The notes beneath the pieces are model-generated. The model was not told the DNA's origin, did not search any database, and saw only the letters and a list, made by a program, of their open reading frames with translations. A program made the translations under genes and the position numbers. A DNA stretch of 47,445 bases from Candidatus Geothermincola secundus. GTDB lineage: Bacteria; Actinomycetota; Geothermincolia; Geothermincolales; Geothermincolaceae. This document shows positions 33,270-42,741 of the stretch, piece by piece; within the stretch, counting starts at the first letter, position 1; every line of letters begins with the position of its first letter. The stretch is from contig JACVIY010000005.1 in the NCBI GenBank assembly GCA_015711755.1, positions 1 to 47,445 of the forward strand. Direction: 5' to 3'.

Positions 33270-33307
33270 GCAAGGCCAAGAAGGCCGCAAGGAAAAAGGA
33301 GGAAGGA

Positions 33308-34192
33308 ATGATCATCATCGGGGAAAAGGTCAACGTGATGATGAAAGTCATCGGCAACGCCATCAAGGAACGCGACAAGAAGCCCATCCAGGAGATGGCC
33401 CTGCTGCAGGCGGAAGGGGGGGCCAACTGGCTGGACATCAACCTGGGGCCGGCCACCAAGGAGGGCCCGGAGAAGATGCGTTTCGTGGTGGAAGCCGTTC
33501 AGGAAGTGACCGACCTGCCGCTGGCCCTGGACACCATGAACATCGAGGCCATGAAGGCCGGCCTGGAGGCGGTGAAGGGCGAGGTGATGATCAACTCCAT
33601 CAACTCCATGCCCGAGCGCATCGAGGCGCTGATGCCCCTGGCCAAGCAGTACGACGCCTGGGTGGTGCTCCTCACCCTCAACGCCGAGGGCAACGTGCCC
33701 CGCGACGCCAACGAGCGCCTGGAGGTGGCCTACAACCTGGTCACCGCGGCCCAGGAATACGAGATACCCCTCTCCAAGTGCCTGATAGACCCCATTGTCC
33801 TTCCCATCAGCGTGGCCCAGGACCAAGTGCACGCCCTCATCGACACCATGGACATGCTGCAGGGCCTCAACGCCGAGTTCCCCGAGCCTCCCGGTTCGGT
33901 GGTGGGGCTCTCCAACGTCTCCAACGGGGTTACCGACAAGGAAGTGGCGGAGATAATCAACCGCACCCTGCTGGGCGTGCTCATGGCCAAAGGTCTCACC
34001 GCGGCCATCGTCGACCCCAACGACGAGAAGCTCATGGGCGTCGCCAACCGCAACGAGGAGTACGCCGTCATCGAGAAGGTGGTCAACGGGGAGAGCGTGG
34101 ACGAGAGCGACCCCCTGGCGCAGCAGGTTATCAAGACGGTACGGGTCCTCACCGAGGAGACCCTTTACTGCGACGCCTATCTCCAGCTGTAG
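33308..34192 (+). CDS. acsE: Methyl-THF:corrinoid iron-sulfur protein methyltransferase
   Basis: A 294-residue pterin-binding TIM barrel that transfers methyl from methyl-THF to AcsCD. Conserved strings are IIIGEKVNVM at the start, GANWLDINLGPATKEGPEKM, LALDTMN, MINSINS, CLIDPIVLPISVAQD, VVGLSNVSNG and a C-terminal TLYCDAYLQL. It is about 30 residues longer than Moorella AcsE (262). The extra residues lie between DEKLMG and the final TLYCD segment. ATG 33308 follows GGAGGAAGGA. An open extension upstream overlaps lipA and is not used. Confidence 0.93.
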   Translation: MIIIGEKVNVMMKVIGNAIKERDKKPIQEMALLQAEGGANWLDINLGPATKEGPEKMRFVVEAVQEVTDLPLALDTMNIEAMKAGLEAVKGEVMINSINSMPERIEALMPLAKQYDAWVVLLTLNAEGNVPRDANERLEVAYNLVTAAQEYEIPLSKCLIDPIVLPISVAQDQVHALIDTMDMLQGLNAEFPEPPGSVVGLSNVSNGVTDKEVAEIINRTLLGVLMAKGLTAAIVDPNDEKLMGVANRNEEYAVIEKVVNGESVDESDPLAQQVIKTVRVLTEETLYCDAYLQL

Positions 34193-34231
34193 GCGGCGGG
34201 TGCAGGCTCGGGAATGCAGGGAGGAGCGCAG

Positions 34232-34759
34232 ATGGCGGAAAAGTGCGCGTGCGGGCAGCGTTTCGCCCCGGTGGACGACTTGGGACCTCTGGAGGAGATA
34301 CTCCGGAGATACCGGGACGAGAAGGGTGCGATCATCCCCATGCTGCAGGACGCCCAGGAGGCCTACGGCTATCTGGACGAGGGCATCATGCGGGAGATGG
34401 CCCGCAGGTCCGGTTACCAGCTGAGCCAGCTTTACGGGGTGGCCACCTTCTACACCCAGTTTCGGCTGCAGCCCATAGGGGAGTACCTGATCAAGGTATG
34501 CCACGGGACCGCCTGTCACGTGGCCGGGGCGCCGCTCATCACCGATGAGGTCAGCAACCAGTTGGGCATCAAGGAAGGGCAGACCACTCCCGACGGCAAG
34601 TTCACCCTGGAATCGGTGATGTGCGTGGGCGCCTGCTCGCTCTCTCCCATCATGATCGTGGGCGAGGACACTTACGGCAAACTCAAGCCGACCTCGATTC
34701 GAAAGATACTTAAGGGTTACTACGGGGAAGCGGCTGGATCGGAGGTCGAGGATGAGTAA
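34232..34759 (+). CDS. nuoE: NuoE/HydC-like 2Fe-2S subunit
   Basis: A 175-residue thioredoxin-like ferredoxin of the 24-kDa complex I subunit family. 2Fe-2S ligands are Cys90, Cys95, Cys131 and Cys135 (VCHGTAC and CVGAC). The N-terminal helical domain (IIPMLQDAQEAYGYL; LYGVATFYTQF) is intact. Cys5 and Cys7 at the extreme N-terminus (CACG) are unusual. ATG 34232 with GGGAGGAGCG upstream is preferred over ATG 34214. The gene overlaps nuoF by eight bases. It pairs with NuoF to exchange electrons with NAD(P)H. Confidence 0.9.
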   Translation: MAEKCACGQRFAPVDDLGPLEEILRRYRDEKGAIIPMLQDAQEAYGYLDEGIMREMARRSGYQLSQLYGVATFYTQFRLQPIGEYLIKVCHGTACHVAGAPLITDEVSNQLGIKEGQTTPDGKFTLESVMCVGACSLSPIMIVGEDTYGKLKPTSIRKILKGYYGEAAGSEVEDE

Positions 34760-36548
34760 AGGGGCGGTTAAAGAGAAGAGATACAAGCTGGTCCTCGGCT
34801 ACGGGACTTGCGGGATAGCGGCGGGTGCCGCCGCGGTAAAGGAAGCGCTGGAGGAAGCGGCGGGCTCTTATGACGCGGAACTGGATATCGCCGGGTGTAT
34901 GGGGTTCTGCTTCCGCGAGCCCCTCGTCGAGGTCATCGACCGACAGACCGGTTGTTCGGTCACCTACGGGGACCTGGACGCCAAGAAGGTGGCCCAGCTC
35001 CTCGAGGAGCACGTGGGCCGGGGCCGCATCATCGAGGACTGGGTGGTGCGCAAGAGCGACGACGCCGCCTGTGGGGAAGGAGACTTCATCTCCAACCAGC
35101 ACCGCGTAGTCCTGCGTCACTGCGGGCTGCTCAACCCGGAGAGCATCGAGGAGTACCTGGAGCAAGGCGGATACGAGGCGGCACGCAAGGCCCTGACCGC
35201 CATGACCCCCGAGGAGGTCATCGAGGAGGTCGCCAAGTCGGGGATACGCGGGCGCGGCGGGGCGGGCTTTCCCACCGGCACCAAATGGGGCTTCGCCCGC
35301 CGCGCAGCGGGGGAGATCAAATACCTCATATGCAACGCCGATGAGGGGGACCCCGGCGCCTTCATGGACCGCAGCGTGCTGGAAGGCGATCCCCATGCGG
35401 TGATCGAGGGGATGATCATAGCCGGATACGCCATAGGCGCCAAACAGGGTTACATCTACTGCCGGGCCGAGTACCCCCTGGCCCTGAAGCGCCTGGAGAT
35501 CGCCATAGCCGCCTGCCGCGAGCGCGGCTTTCTGGGAGAGGGCATCTTCGGGACCGACTGGGGGTTCGACATCAAGATAAAGAAAGGGGCCGGGGCCTTC
35601 GTCTGCGGCGAGGAGACCGCCCTCATCGCCTCCATAGAGGGAAAGCGCGGCATGCCCCGCCCCCGTCCTCCCTTCCCCGCCAACCAGGGGCTGTGGGGCA
35701 AACCCACCAACATAAACAACGTGGAGACGCTGGCCGCCATACCCTGGATAATCGAGCACGGGAGCGAGGCCTACGCGGCGCTGGGCACGGAGAAGAGCAA
35801 GGGCACCAAGGTCTTCTGCCTGGCCGGCAAGGTGAGGCGGAGCGGGCTGGCAGAGGTGCCCATGGGTTACACCCTGCGCCAGGTCATCTTCGACGTGGGG
35901 GGCGGGGTCCGCGAGGGTAAGCAGTTCAAGGCGGTGCAGATGGGAGGGCCGTCCGGGGGATGCCTGCCGGCGGAGCTTTTGGATACCCCGGTTGACTACG
36001 AGGCCATCACCGCCACCGGGGCCATCATGGGCTCGGGGGGAATGATAGTGGCCGACGACTCCACCTGCATGGTGGACCTGGCTCGCTATTTCCTCTCCTT
36101 TACCCAGGAGGAGAGCTGCGGAAAATGCGTGCCCTGCCGCATCGGGACCAAACGCATGTTGGAGATCCTCACCAGGATCTGCGAGGGGCGGGGTGAGCCC
36201 GAGGACATCGAGCGCCTGCAGACCCTGGCCGGCGACATCAAGGCGGCGAGTCTCTGCGCCCTGGGAGGGACCGCGCCCAACCCGGTGCTCACCACCTTGA
36301 GGTATTTCCGCAACGAGTACGAGGACCACATCCTGAATCACCGCTGCACCGCCGGCGTTTGCCCGGCCCTCATCACCCTCTCCATCGACGCGGAGACCTG
36401 CAGCGGCTGTGGGGCCTGCGTCAAGGTATGCCCGGTGGAGGCCATCAGCGGGGAAAAGAAGCGGCCGCACGTGATCGACGCGGAGAAGTGCATCCGCTGC
36501 AAACTGTGCATGAGCCGCTGCCCCACCGCGTCCATATACGCTTCCTGA
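34752..36548 (+). CDS. nuoF: NuoF/HydB/HndC-like NADH-binding flavoprotein with extra ferredoxin domain
   Basis: A 598-residue protein. Residues 10-95 are a thioredoxin-like 2Fe-2S-type domain retaining only Cys20, Cys49 and Cys53. The NuoF core follows, with the NADH/FMN motifs GRGGAGFPTGTKW and NADEGDPGAFMDR. The N3-type cluster is Cys456, Cys459, Cys462 and Cys502 (CGKCVPC; LCALGG). The C-terminus has two 4Fe-4S motifs beginning at Cys550 (CSGCGACVKVC; CIRCKLCMSRC). This architecture is that of bifurcating hydrogenase and formate dehydrogenase beta subunits. No catalytic partner gene follows. Confidence 0.92.
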   Translation: MSKGAVKEKRYKLVLGYGTCGIAAGAAAVKEALEEAAGSYDAELDIAGCMGFCFREPLVEVIDRQTGCSVTYGDLDAKKVAQLLEEHVGRGRIIEDWVVRKSDDAACGEGDFISNQHRVVLRHCGLLNPESIEEYLEQGGYEAARKALTAMTPEEVIEEVAKSGIRGRGGAGFPTGTKWGFARRAAGEIKYLICNADEGDPGAFMDRSVLEGDPHAVIEGMIIAGYAIGAKQGYIYCRAEYPLALKRLEIAIAACRERGFLGEGIFGTDWGFDIKIKKGAGAFVCGEETALIASIEGKRGMPRPRPPFPANQGLWGKPTNINNVETLAAIPWIIEHGSEAYAALGTEKSKGTKVFCLAGKVRRSGLAEVPMGYTLRQVIFDVGGGVREGKQFKAVQMGGPSGGCLPAELLDTPVDYEAITATGAIMGSGGMIVADDSTCMVDLARYFLSFTQEESCGKCVPCRIGTKRMLEILTRICEGRGEPEDIERLQTLAGDIKAASLCALGGTAPNPVLTTLRYFRNEYEDHILNHRCTAGVCPALITLSIDAETCSGCGACVKVCPVEAISGEKKRPHVIDAEKCIRCKLCMSRCPTASIYAS

Positions 36549-36574
36549 GGCCGTCTTTGATCCGGGTAGAGGGC

Positions 36575-36613
36575 AGAGGCGCGGGGGCGGGGAAGGGAGA
36601 CGACGCCTCTCCC
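36575..36613 (+). terminator. Possible terminator after nuoF
   Basis: AGAGGCG (36575-36581) can pair with CGCCTCT (36604-36610), or GGGAGA (36595-36600) with TCTCCC (36608-36613). The two structures are mutually exclusive and no T-tract follows. This is weak evidence for an end of the acs locus, supported mainly by the promoter just downstream. Confidence 0.3.
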
Positions 36614-36621
36614 TATCGAAC

Positions 36622-36655
36622 TTGCGCACCATGAACGGGGGAAAGATAATATAAT
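36622..36655 (+). promoter_or_regulatory. Promoter candidate for acyl-CoA-synthetase-like gene
   Basis: TTGCGC (36622-36627) lies 17 bases before GATAAT (36645-36650), which overlaps a perfect TATAAT (36650-36655). The overlapping -10 elements make this an A+T-rich initiation region about 60 bases upstream of the gene. Confidence 0.5.
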
Positions 36656-36716
36656 GTGAACCGGGAACGGAGAGAATGCATGACCGGGGATACGGAACAG
36701 ACAGGGGAGATGTGAC

Positions 36717-38222
<1,506 letters not shown>

Positions 38223-38549
38223 CCCATCGGGGTCAGCCGCCCCACATCCTCATCTGAGCGAATCGGCGCTAGGCCCGGGACCGCGCGCATCTTGAGCCGC
38301 CATGGGCTATCTCTTCGTCGAGGAGGCGCCGGTTCTCCTTTTGGCGGATGAGTCCTTGAGCGATCCTTCGGAAACGGTCCTGGGAGATCGGCCGCGGGAA
38401 AAAGACGGCATAACCTTTTATTTCTTCACAGCATGCCCTGGAGGTGTTAGAATATGCGCATTATTGCTGCTTGAGTAGCTGCTTCCGACCTTTGAGGTTC
38501 GCTTGGCGTTATTTGGCTTTTGAGGATGAGTCGGATCATAGGAGAAGGT
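38223..38549. other. Intergenic region upstream of antiporter operon
   Basis: A 327-base stretch between the acyl-CoA-synthetase-like gene and mrpE. It becomes more A+T-rich towards its right end, where the mrp promoter candidate lies (38425-38453). I see no convincing gene or RNA in the remainder; a 58-codon open frame at 38302-38478 has no good ribosome-binding site. Confidence 0.5.
38425..38453 (+). promoter_or_regulatory. Promoter candidate for mrp operon
   Basis: TTCACA (38425-38430), one base from the TTGACA consensus, a 17-base spacer and TAGAAT (38448-38453) lie about 95 bases upstream of the chosen mrpE start. Confidence 0.6.
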
Positions 38550-39074
38550 ATGCAGCAGGGGACGCGGTCAAGTACCGGCAAAACGCTGGGGTTCATCCTC
38601 CTTTTCATCTTCTGGCTCATCCTCAGCGCGTCCTTGATGGCAGCGGACCTGGTGCTGGGGGCCATCTCCTCCGCGGTGGCGGCCTGTTTCGCCGTGCTGG
38701 CACTGGGACGCGCCCTGGACAACGGCTTCACGCTGCCGGTTCTGCTGCGCCTCCCCTTTTTCGGTGCGGCGCTGGTCTGGGAGATAATCAAGGCCAATAT
38801 CGACGTGGCCATGATCATCCTGAACCCCCACCTCCCGATCGACCCGAGGGTAACGTCTTACCGCACATTTCTGAGAGGCGATCTGCAGAAGACCTTCTTC
38901 GCCGACTCCATCACCCTGACCCCGGGGACGGTGACCCTGGAGGTGGATGGGGATATCCTCCGTGTGCACTGCCTTGCCGCCCACCACGAGGAAGGCCTGC
39001 ACGAGGGAAGACTGGAACGCATGGTCGCCTGGCTCTTCGGAGTCTGTAATCAAGAGGGGATCACCTCGAGATGA
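38550..39074 (+). CDS. mrpE: Mrp cation/proton antiporter subunit E
   Basis: A 174-residue membrane protein. Two closely spaced N-terminal hydrophobic helices (LGFILLFIFWLILSASLMAADLVLGAISSAVAACFAVLALG) and a third (LRLPFFGAALVWEIIKANIDVAMIIL) precede a cytosolic domain. That domain has the MrpE signature LTPGTVTLEVDGDILRVHCL. I choose ATG 38550 with AGGAGAAGG upstream; ATG 38526 and TTG 38520 are open but have poorly spaced sites. It is the first gene of the antiporter operon, with a 73-base gap to mrpF. Confidence 0.85.
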   Translation: MQQGTRSSTGKTLGFILLFIFWLILSASLMAADLVLGAISSAVAACFAVLALGRALDNGFTLPVLLRLPFFGAALVWEIIKANIDVAMIILNPHLPIDPRVTSYRTFLRGDLQKTFFADSITLTPGTVTLEVDGDILRVHCLAAHHEEGLHEGRLERMVAWLFGVCNQEGITSR

Positions 39075-39147
39075 GGCTTCGGATGGATGAGCGGGATGCC
39101 CGCACCTGGGCTGCCGCCACAGCGGATAAGGGGAGCTGGATAAGGAT

Positions 39148-39426
39148 ATGAGGGATTATCTATTGGGAGTGGCTCTGGTCATAGCCATAAACGCCTTTAT
39201 CTGCATATATAGGGCGGTGATCGGCCCCACCGTGCAGGACCGCCTGCTGGCGGTGAACGTCATCGGGACCAAGGCGCTCATCGTGGTGGTGCTGGTCACC
39301 TTCATCTTCCACGAGAGCTTCTTCCTCGATGTGGCCATGGTATACGCCTTGTTGAACATGGTGGTTACCGTGGTGCTCTCGCGCTATCTGGAGACCGAGG
39401 GATGGAAAGGGAGGGAGGCGAGGTGA
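39148..39426 (+). CDS. mrpF: Mrp antiporter subunit F
   Basis: A 92-residue protein with three transmembrane helices (YLLGVALVIAINAFICIYRAV; ALIVVVLVTFIFH; FFLDVAMVYALLNMVVTVVLS). The MrpF signature IGPTVQDRLLAVNVIGTKA lies between helices 1 and 2. Size is typical. ATG 39148 follows GATAAGGAT. The stop overlaps the GTG of mrpG. Confidence 0.9.
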   Translation: MRDYLLGVALVIAINAFICIYRAVIGPTVQDRLLAVNVIGTKALIVVVLVTFIFHESFFLDVAMVYALLNMVVTVVLSRYLETEGWKGREAR

Positions 39427-39761
39427 GCGCGAGGGAGATCGTCGCCGGGGCTTTCTGCGCTGTGGGGGCGCTGTTCTTCGTCATCGGGACCACCGGCCTG
39501 CTGCGCATGCCCGATTTCTTCAGCCGCCTGCACCCATCCACCAAGTGCGACACATTGGGTGGATGCTCGGTGCTGGTGGGGATGATGGTGTATTCCGGAT
39601 GGACCTGGGAGATACCGCGGCTGCTGGTAATCGCGGGATTCCTGCTGATCTACAGCGCCACCTGCGGCCACGCCATGGGTCGCTCCGCCTTCCTGCGGGG
39701 CATGGCGGTGTGGAGGAGGGCTCCGTCTTCCGGGGACGGGGAAGGGGTGGAGCGGGCATGA
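39423..39761 (+). CDS. mrpG: Mrp antiporter subunit G
   Basis: A 112-residue three-helix membrane protein with the MrpG signature GLLRMPDFFSRLHPSTKCDTLG after helix 1. GTG 39423 overlaps the mrpF stop (GTGA) and has GGAGGGAGGCG upstream. An in-frame ATG at 39402 is possible but lies inside mrpF without a site. Its own stop overlaps the next start (ATGA). Confidence 0.9.
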   Translation: MSAREIVAGAFCAVGALFFVIGTTGLLRMPDFFSRLHPSTKCDTLGGCSVLVGMMVYSGWTWEIPRLLVIAGFLLIYSATCGHAMGRSAFLRGMAVWRRAPSSGDGEGVERA

Positions 39762-40057
39762 GCGACGCCCTCAGCCTTGTTTTGCTGGCCCTGCTGGTGG
39801 TCACCGCTTTGGCCGCCACGTTCTCCAGAGACCTGCTGGCGGCGGTGATCGTCTTCAGCGGATACAGCTTGGTCATGGCCCTGCTCTGGCAGCGCCTGCA
39901 GGCCCCCGATCTGGCGCTGACCGAGGCGGCGGTGGGAGCGGGGGTGACAACCGTGCTCTTCGTGACGGCCATATTCAAGACCCAGCGCATGGAGGAGGAG
40001 GGCGGGGATCGCCACCGCAGGGGAGGAGCAAACGAAAAGGAGAGCGTCGAGAAATGA
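39758..40057 (+). CDS. DUF4040/MbhD-like antiporter subunit
   Basis: A 99-residue membrane protein with three predicted helices and the conserved segment GYSLVMALLWQRLQAPDLALTEAAVGAGVTTVLFVTAIF. This is the DUF4040 domain, which forms part of MrpA's C-terminus in standard Mrp systems and is separate (MbhD) in Mbh-type complexes. ATG 39758 overlaps the mrpG stop, and AGGGGTGGAG lies upstream. Its stop overlaps the next ATG. Confidence 0.85.
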   Translation: MSDALSLVLLALLVVTALAATFSRDLLAAVIVFSGYSLVMALLWQRLQAPDLALTEAAVGAGVTTVLFVTAIFKTQRMEEEGGDRHRRGGANEKESVEK

Positions 40058-40803
40058 AGAAGGTCGTCTCCCTTTGCTTCATCGGGGCTCTCGGCGTGCT
40101 GCTGCTGATGCTGGTCTCCTCTATGCCCCGCATGGGCGACCCGGGGTCGCCCACCAATAGGCGGGTGGTGGACCGGTACCTGGAGAAAGCCGAGGAGGAG
40201 ACGGGAACGGAGAACGTGATAACCGGGGTCATACTCAACTACCGCGGTTATGACACCATGGGGGAAGTCACCGTCATCTTCACCGGATTGGCGGCGGTGC
40301 TGGCGGTCCTGGGGAGGGAGAAGAGGGGCAGGGTGTATGCCTACCCCGACCGCTCCCCCGTCCGCTCCAGCATCATAGTGCGCAGCGCGGCCGGGTTCCT
40401 GCTTCCCTTCATCGCCCTTTTCTCCCTTTACACCGTTCTGCACGGGGAGATATCGCCGGGAGGCGGTTTCCAGGGAGGCGCGGTGATGGCGGCGGGCATG
40501 TTCCTCTTCGCCGCGGCTTTCGGGTTGTGGAAGGCGGGGAGGACGGTGCCGCCCCGCCTGCGCTTCGCGGTGGAGGGCGCGGCCCCCATCACCTTCTTCC
40601 TGGTGGGGGTGGCCGGGCTGTTGGGCGGAGGCGAGTTCCTCGCCTACATGCTCCCCAGGGTCTCGGCGGGTTTGCAGCCGGCCCTGCGCACCTGGTTGAC
40701 CCTGCTGGTGGAAGGAGGGATCGGGGCGGGCGGAGCCATGATCTTCATCTCCGTGCTCATGGCCCTGGCGCGCGAGGAGGTCGGCGGTGGGCAGGCTGCT
40801 TGA
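40054..40803 (+). CDS. mrpB: MbhE-MrpB fusion antiporter subunit
   Basis: A 249-residue protein. Residues 1-90 resemble MbhE (N-terminal helix; TENVITGVILNYRGYDTMGEVTVIFTGLAAVLAVL). Residues 105-245 are the MrpB/MnhB domain (SIIVRSAAGFLLPFIALFSLY; HGEISPGGGFQGGAVMAAG). Mbh-type systems carry these as separate MbhE and MbhF proteins. ATG 40054 overlaps the previous stop (ATGA). Its end overlaps mrpC by 17 bases. Confidence 0.87.
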   Translation: MKKVVSLCFIGALGVLLLMLVSSMPRMGDPGSPTNRRVVDRYLEKAEEETGTENVITGVILNYRGYDTMGEVTVIFTGLAAVLAVLGREKRGRVYAYPDRSPVRSSIIVRSAAGFLLPFIALFSLYTVLHGEISPGGGFQGGAVMAAGMFLFAAAFGLWKAGRTVPPRLRFAVEGAAPITFFLVGVAGLLGGGEFLAYMLPRVSAGLQPALRTWLTLLVEGGIGAGGAMIFISVLMALAREEVGGGQAA

Positions 40804-41182
40804 CAACTACCACTACGCTGTGGCGGCGGTGCTCTTCTGCACGGGCTTCTATTCGGTGATCATGCGCCCCAACATAATCAAGAAGATAATCGGGCTCAAC
40901 ATCATGGAGACCTCCGTTTTCCTCCTCCTGGTTTCCCTGGGCTGGAAGGAAGGGGGCATCGCCCCCATACATGCCGGCGGAGCGGAGGCGGCGTCCATGG
41001 TCAACCCCCTGCCTCAGGCCCTCATCCTCACGGGTATCGTGGTGGCCGTGAGCACCACCGCGGTGGCCTTGTCCCTGGTGATCCTGCTCTACCGCCAGTA
41101 CGGAACCCTCGACGTGGACCGCCTGATGAGGGAAGAGGAGCTGGAGGTGCCCGCCGCGGGGCCGGAAGGCGGGGAGGGGTGA
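40787..41182 (+). CDS. mrpC: Mrp antiporter subunit C (NuoK-like)
   Basis: A 131-residue protein with three helices, homologous to NuoK/MrpC: YHYAVAAVLFCTGFYSVIMRPNIIKKIIGLNIMETSVFLLLV and NPLPQALILTGIVVAVSTTAVALSLVILLYRQYGT cover residues 8-51 and 71-105. NPLPQALILTGIVVA is the diagnostic string. GTG 40787 lies inside the end of mrpB with GAGGAGG upstream. The C-terminal acidic tail is variable. Confidence 0.9.
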   Translation: MGRLLDNYHYAVAAVLFCTGFYSVIMRPNIIKKIIGLNIMETSVFLLLVSLGWKEGGIAPIHAGGAEAASMVNPLPQALILTGIVVAVSTTAVALSLVILLYRQYGTLDVDRLMREEELEVPAAGPEGGEG

Positions 41183-42669
41183 TGGGAGCTTACCGCCACT
41201 TCCCTATCTTGATAATCACGGTGCCCCTGGTCACTGCCGTGCTTATGCCCGCCCTCTCCCACCGCAGGGAGAGGTTGTGCATGCCCCTGGCCGCCGCTGC
41301 CCTGAGCGCGTCAACGGTGCTCACCTTTCTGCTCTACAGGGTGATCAGGCCGGCGGCGGACTGCTTCCTCTCGTATCGGCTGGGGGGATGGGAGCCTCCC
41401 TGGGGCATCGAGATAAAAGTGGATTTCGCCGGGCTCTTCATGCTCTCGGTAATATGCTCCGTCAGCCTGCTCTGCCTGGTGTATTCCCGAAAATATATAT
41501 CCAAAGAGGTCGAACCGGGAAAGGCCTTCGCCTACTACTCTCTTTTTCTGCTCCTGTCCGCGGCCATGCTCGGCTTCACCGCCACCGGCGACGTTTTCAA
41601 CATGTTCGTCTTCATGGAGATCCTTGCGCTTTCCTCATACGCGCTGGTGGCGGTCACCGGGCGGCGCGACGCGGTGAGGGCCGCATTCAAATACCTGCTC
41701 ATGGGGGCACCCTCCAGCATAATGGTGCTGTTGGCCATCGCCTTGCTGTATTCTTCGACGGGTTCCCTGAACATGGCCCATCTAAAGGAGCTCTTGGCCG
41801 AGGGGGCCTATTCCCGAGTGGTCTTCGCCTCCCTGGTCTTCATGATCATGGGATTCGGGGTCAAAGCGGCTCTCTTTCCCCTGCACGGCTGGCTTCCCGA
41901 TGCCCATTCCATAGCGCCATCCCCCATAAGCGCCATGCTCTCGGGGCTGGTGGTCGAGGTGGCCGTCTTCGCCCTGCTGCGGCTCTTCTTCACGGTTTAC
42001 GGGGCCGCTTCGGGGGCGGTCTCCGGCACTTCGGAAGCCCTGGGGGTCACGGCTGCCGCGGGAGTACTTTTCGGCGGGGTGATGGCCGTACTGCAGAAAG
42101 ACTTCAAGATGATGATCGCCTATTCCACCGTGAGCCACATCGGCTACATCGCATTGGGCATATCAATCATGAACGAACAGGCGCTTACCGGAGCCCTGTA
42201 TCATCTTCTGGACCATGGGCTGGCCAAGGGCTGCTTCTTCCTCTGCGCCGGTGCCTTCATCTACGAGAGGGACTACCGGCGGATCGAGCAGCTTAAAGGA
42301 GCGTCGAGGCGCATGCCCCTGACCTGCGCGGCCTTTGCCGTGGCCGCTCTCTCGGTCATCGGCATACCCCCCACCTCAGGGTTCATCAGCAAATGGTATC
42401 TCATTTGGGGGAGCGTGGCCGGAGGAAAGTACCTCTACGCGGCGGTATATCTCATCGGAAGCATCCTGGCCGCGACCTACTGCCTGAGGGTGATCTACTA
42501 CATGTTTTTCTTGCCCCCGCAGCCGGGAACCTGGGAGGGCGGCGGTGAGGCCCCCGTTCTCATGCTCGTTCCCGCCTGGGTTCTTTCTCTGGGGACCCTG
42601 CTCATGGGGGCGCTCTCCTTCGTGATAATCGGCCGGGTACAAGAGGCGGCGGGGCTTCTGCTGAGATGA
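41179..42669 (+). CDS. mrpD: Mrp antiporter subunit D (NuoM/N-like), first copy
   Basis: A 496-residue membrane protein of the proton-antiporter-M family with about 14 predicted helices. Key strings are VFMEILALSSYALVAVTG with the conserved Glu of helix 5, FGVKAALFPLHGWLPDAHS with the helix 7/8 Lys and His, LQKDFKMMIAYSTVSHIGYI, and the helix 12 Lys in PPTSGFISKWYLI. GTG 41179 overlaps the mrpC stop, and an ATG immediately follows. It is expected to move cations or protons as part of an Mrp/Mbh-type complex. Confidence 0.9.
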   Translation: MMGAYRHFPILIITVPLVTAVLMPALSHRRERLCMPLAAAALSASTVLTFLLYRVIRPAADCFLSYRLGGWEPPWGIEIKVDFAGLFMLSVICSVSLLCLVYSRKYISKEVEPGKAFAYYSLFLLLSAAMLGFTATGDVFNMFVFMEILALSSYALVAVTGRRDAVRAAFKYLLMGAPSSIMVLLAIALLYSSTGSLNMAHLKELLAEGAYSRVVFASLVFMIMGFGVKAALFPLHGWLPDAHSIAPSPISAMLSGLVVEVAVFALLRLFFTVYGAASGAVSGTSEALGVTAAAGVLFGGVMAVLQKDFKMMIAYSTVSHIGYIALGISIMNEQALTGALYHLLDHGLAKGCFFLCAGAFIYERDYRRIEQLKGASRRMPLTCAAFAVAALSVIGIPPTSGFISKWYLIWGSVAGGKYLYAAVYLIGSILAATYCLRVIYYMFFLPPQPGTWEGGGEAPVLMLVPAWVLSLGTLLMGALSFVIIGRVQEAAGLLLR

Positions 42670-42741
42670 TGACGGAGCTTGTTGGAGCGCGATGAAGGGA
42701 AGATCCGCGGCGGGATAGGATCGAAGACAGGAGGGAGATGA

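Noticed and set aside
38302-38478. 58-codon open frame upstream of mrpE
   Set aside because: No ribosome-binding site, codon composition unlike neighbours, and it overlaps the mrp promoter candidate.
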